A DNA stretch of 8,565 bases from an uncultured Leucobacter sp. GTDB taxonomy: Bacteria; Actinomycetota; Actinomycetes; Actinomycetales; Microbacteriaceae. The notes below the pieces were generated by a model. It worked only from the letters and a program-made list of their open reading frames with translations, searched no databases and was not told the DNA's origin. The stretch is from assembly GCA_945952575.1 (NCBI GenBank), contig CAMFIY010000109.1, forward strand, positions 1-8,565, written 5' to 3'. The position numbers and the translations under genes were made by a program. Of the stretch, positions 5,848 through 8,565 are shown one piece after another. How positions within the stretch are numbered: position 1 is the first letter of the stretch; the number at the start of each line of letters is the position of its first letter.

Positions 5848-7230
5848 ATGGCGCACGAGAGCACCGAACTCACCGCTTCCGAGATCCAGGCTCGGATCCG
5901 TGAAGGCGCAGCCACCCGAGAAGAGATCGTTCACGATCATCTCGATCGGATCGCCGAGCTCAACCCGCTGACGAACAGCTTCGTCGAGGTCCGCGCAGAC
6001 GAGGTGCTCGCCGAGGCTCGCGCCGCCGACCGGGAGCGCGGTGCCCGCATCGTCGGGCCGCTCGACGGGGTCCCGCTCTCCATCAAGGATTCGTACTCGG
6101 TCTCCGGACTGCACCGCACCGATGGGCTGCCGGCGAATGCGGATGTGGTCGACGAGCAGGACGACGTCGTCACCGCTCGTCTCCGCGCCGCCGGGGGGCT
6201 GGTGATCGGCCACGCCGGCATCCCGGATCTCTGCATTCGCTGGAACTCGGTCAGCGGCCTCTACGGCACGGTGAGGAACCCCCGGGACCTCAGCCGAACG
6301 GCTGGAGGCTCCTCGGGCGGCGACGCCGCCAACGTCGCCGCGGGATTCGCGACGATCGGCCTGGGCGGCGATCTGGGCGGTTCGATCCGCGTACCCGCGA
6401 GTTGGTGCGGAGTCTACGGATTCCGTACCGGCCCGGGACGGGTGCTGGACGTCAACCCGAATGAGATCGGACCTCGCACTGCGCCGATGGAGCTGATGAC
6501 CCAGCTCGGACAAATCGCTCGGACCGTGGCGGACATCGAACTGGCGTTCCAAGCGATGATCGGAGTCGACCGGCGCGATCCGACGAGCTCACCGCTCGGG
6601 ACTCCGGTGCCGGTCGACGGGCCGCGGGTGGCCGTGCTCCGCCACGAGACGGGCGCCGTCCTCGAGCCGGGTGTCGAGGAGCAACTCGATGCCACGATCG
6701 AGATGCTCCGGGCCGAGGGCTACCTCGTCGAAGAGCGCGTGCTCCCGGACCTCCGGCGAGCTCCGGAGGTCTGGGCCGAGATCGTCGGGACCGAACTCAT
6801 CCACCGTACGCTGCCGGCCGTCGGGCATCTCGTCATCGACAGCGAGCGCGTCCACATCGAGGATATGTTCGGCGCCTACGAGCTCGGCGGTGATGTGGCC
6901 GCTTATCTGCAGGCCATGGTCGAGAGGAGCAGCATCCAGATGACCGTCGCCGCAGTGATGGAGCGCTATCAACTGGTGCTCGCGCCCATCGCGGGCATGG
7001 CCGCGCCAGAGCTCGGCTTCGACGATCACATCGGAAGAGCGGCCTCGATCGCGCTCTTCGACAGAATGCGCTGCGTGCCGTGGGTCAACCTGCTGGGACT
7101 TCCGTCGCTCGCCCTGCCCAACGGCATCCAGATCGTCGGTCGGAAGTACGACGAGGCGACCATCCTCGCCGCCGGTCGCGCATACGAACGGCGAGCGCCG
7201 CGAGTGGCCGTCGCCACCCCCGCGGCCTGA
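5848..7230 (+). CDS. Amidase-signature family hydrolase
   Basis: This is a 460-residue cytoplasmic serine hydrolase of the amidase-signature family, which cleaves carboxylic amides through a Ser-cisSer-Lys triad. The triad is visible: Lys80 in PLSIKDSY, Ser155 in GGSSGG and nucleophile Ser179 in GGDLGGSIRVPA; the spacings of 75 and 24 residues equal those in fatty acid amide hydrolase (142, 217, 241). PLDGVP (71-76), GTVRNPRDLSRTAGG (140-154) and WCGVYGFRTGPGR (186-198) are other family landmarks. The usual GTDTGGS is GGDLGGS here, and the usual GKTN is GHAG, so it is somewhat divergent. No signal peptide is seen. AAAGGAGA at 5833-5840 lies 7 bases before ATG 5848. Its upstream region shares an operator and a 12-bp box with pobA, and an ABC binding-protein gene follows after 59 bases. 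An aromatic amide releasing 4-hydroxybenzoate is a plausible substrate by context; GatA is unlikely because no gatB or gatC is next to it. Confidence 0.9.
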   Translation: MAHESTELTASEIQARIREGAATREEIVHDHLDRIAELNPLTNSFVEVRADEVLAEARAADRERGARIVGPLDGVPLSIKDSYSVSGLHRTDGLPANADVVDEQDDVVTARLRAAGGLVIGHAGIPDLCIRWNSVSGLYGTVRNPRDLSRTAGGSSGGDAANVAAGFATIGLGGDLGGSIRVPASWCGVYGFRTGPGRVLDVNPNEIGPRTAPMELMTQLGQIARTVADIELAFQAMIGVDRRDPTSSPLGTPVPVDGPRVAVLRHETGAVLEPGVEEQLDATIEMLRAEGYLVEERVLPDLRRAPEVWAEIVGTELIHRTLPAVGHLVIDSERVHIEDMFGAYELGGDVAAYLQAMVERSSIQMTVAAVMERYQLVLAPIAGMAAPELGFDDHIGRAASIALFDRMRCVPWVNLLGLPSLALPNGIQIVGRKYDEATILAAGRAYERRAPRVAVATPAA

Positions 7231-7289
7231 TCGCCGCCAACTCATTCCTCGAGAACTCCGTCCACCAACCTCAACGAAAGGTCACGCCT

Positions 7290-8520
7290 GTGAAACTGAC
7301 CAACGCCGTAGCTGGTCTCGCCATCGCCGCACTGGGTGTCTCGGCTCTCGCCGGATGCACGCCGGGGGGCGGGAGCGAGGGCAGCCCGACCGCCGAGACC
7401 ACGACCGTCCGCGTCGGGTTCGACACCCCGCAGTCGCTGAGCCCCTTCAAGGCGCTGGCGCTTCCCGACTACCAGACGGCCCGCCTGAGTTACGACACAC
7501 TGGTCCGCCGCGACGCCGACGGCCTGGTGCCGGGTCTCGCGGCTTCTTGGAAGGGCGACGCGAGTCAGCAGGTCTTCACCATCCGGGATGGGGCGACCTG
7601 TTCCGATGGCACGGCCATCACCCCGAAGATCGTGGCGGATTCGCTGGAGGCCTTCGTGAAGAACTCCAGCCCTGCGAGCGTCGCGGACACCTTCGGCGGG
7701 CTCAAGCCCGCCATCGCCTCGGATGATGCCGCCGGCACCGTCACCATCAAGCCGGAAGCACCGTGGGGCGACATGCTCGCCGGGCTGACGGTCGCGAGCA
7801 CGGGCATCGTCTGCCCCGCGGGCCTCGCGGATCTCGACGGCCTCAACACCGGCAGCGTCACCGGTGCGGAATCCGGTCCGTATGTGCTGGAGAAGGCCGA
7901 GCCGGGGGTTCGCTACACCTACCGGCTCCGTGACGAATACACGACCTGGCCCGAGTGGACGACCAAGATCGATGGCGAGATCCCGAAGACGCTCGTGTAC
8001 ACGGTGGTGAAGGATCCCTCCGCTTCGGCGAACCAGGTGCTGAGCGGTCAGCTCGACCTTGCCCGCGTCATGCCGGACTCGCGCTCGCGCTTCGAGGACT
8101 CGCAGCTGGTGAGCAACCCGTTCGGCAACTTCTACCTGGTCTTCAACGAGCGTCAGGGTGCGGTCTTCTCGGACGCGGCCAAGCGCGAGGCGGTCGCTCA
8201 GGTTCTGGATCGCAACGCCTTCGACCAGACCACGACCGATGGCACCGGCGAGCTGACGGACACGTTCGGGTCGCAGGCGACCGAGTGCGCCACTACGCCT
8301 CCGCGCCCGCAGCTGACGGAGACGGACGCCGCCGCGGCCGCGAAGGTGCTGAAGGGCGTCAAGATCCGCCTGCTCGGCGCGCAGGTCGTCGGCTCGGCCG
8401 GCGCCGGCAACGTCTACCTCGAGGAGGCGCTGCGGGAGGCCGGCGCTGATGTGACGCTCGAGAACGTCGACATCGGAACCTGGGTCGGACGGGTCTTCGG
8501 CCAGCCGGAGACCTACGACC
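7290..8520 (+). CDS. ABC transporter solute-binding lipoprotein, family 5 (partial)
   Basis: This gene starts at GTG 7290 with GAAAGG at 7276-7281 (8-base spacer) and runs off the real end of the contig; 410 codons are visible of perhaps 500-550. The N-terminus is a lipoprotein signal: MKLTNA, a hydrophobic stretch (VAGLAIAALGVSALAG) and lipobox Cys23, then a Gly/Ser/Thr-rich linker. The mature part matches peptide/nickel/opine binding proteins of the DppA/OppA class (SBP_bac_5): LSYDTLVRRDADGLVPGLA, then FTIRDGATCSDGTAITPKIVADSLEAF, and later GPYVLEK and YRLRDEY. It would be anchored outside the membrane and deliver a substrate to an ABC permease presumably encoded just beyond the contig end. 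It follows the amidase by 59 bases, likely in one operon, so its ligand may be the amide the amidase cleaves. Residues read after base 8520 (PVSYTHLTLPTILRV) come from sequencing adapter and must not be counted. Confidence 0.87.
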
Positions 8521-8565
8521 CTGTCTCTTATACACATCTGACGCTGCCGACGATCTTACGCGTGT
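8521..8565. other. Nextera/Tn5 sequencing adapter remnant, not genomic
   Basis: CTGTCTCTTATACACATCT (8521-8539) is the Tn5 mosaic end. GACGCTGCCGACGA (8540-8553) is the remainder of the reverse complement of the Nextera read-1 adapter. TCTTACGC (8554-8561) fits the index position; its complement GCGTAAGA is one I recall as a standard i5 index (517). GTGT (8562-8565) begins the P5-side oligonucleotide. The sequence is untrimmed adapter at a contig end and should be masked. Confidence 0.98.

Noticed and set aside
4705..6552. Minus-strand extension of the pobA frame across the regulator and amidase genes
   Set aside because: Homology to PobA begins at ATG 4702-4704 with a ribosome binding site; the upstream part is antisense to two clear genes and has low-complexity composition.
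7242..8537. Minus-strand open frame of 431 codons beginning MCIRDR
   Set aside because: Its start codon lies in the Nextera adapter and the body is antisense to the ABC binding protein; it is an artefact.

Overview
This window is high-GC DNA with tightly packed genes, GTG starts and purine-rich ribosome binding sites. It looks like an actinobacterium, plausibly of the Micrococcales/Microbacteriaceae type, although the family-level call is only an impression. The right end is not genomic. From base 8521 the sequence is the Tn5 mosaic end, the Nextera read-1 adapter, an 8-base index and the start of the P5 side, so the contig stops at 8520 inside a gene.

Layout, left to right. (1) 1-2155, plus strand: the end of scoA, then scoB and an acetoacetyl-CoA thiolase (atoB type). 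Together they activate acetoacetate with succinyl-CoA and cleave it to two acetyl-CoA. (2) 2176-4704, minus strand, converging on the thiolase: pobA (4-hydroxybenzoate 3-monooxygenase) followed 54 bases later by a CynX/NimT-type MFS transporter, probably one operon. (3) 4856-5608, plus strand, divergent from pobA: an IclR-family regulator. (4) 5848 to the contig end, plus strand: an amidase-signature hydrolase and the first 410 codons of a family-5 ABC solute-binding lipoprotein.

The main observation is regulatory. The region upstream of pobA (minus strand) and the region upstream of the amidase (plus strand) share a two-part promoter architecture. It consists of a 19-bp interrupted inverted repeat of the form TTTCYCATTCAAYARGAAW (15 of 19 bases identical between copies) and, 44 or 45 bases downstream from its start, an identical 12-mer, GCACACTGGGTC. 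Both copies lie in the only AT-richer patches of the window and flank the IclR gene. The simplest reading is one IclR regulon containing pobA-MFS, the amidase-ABC importer operon and perhaps the regulator itself.

This suggests a catabolic unit. An amide-linked aromatic compound (for example a 4-hydroxybenzoyl-amino acid conjugate or 4-hydroxybenzamide) would be imported, hydrolysed inside the cell to 4-hydroxybenzoate and hydroxylated to protocatechuate. The substrate is inference; the shared promoter sequence is directly visible. No ring-cleavage (pca) genes are in the window, and the CoA-transferase and thiolase look like acetoacetate enzymes rather than PcaIJ/PcaF. No RNA genes, CRISPR arrays, insertion sequences or phage genes were seen.
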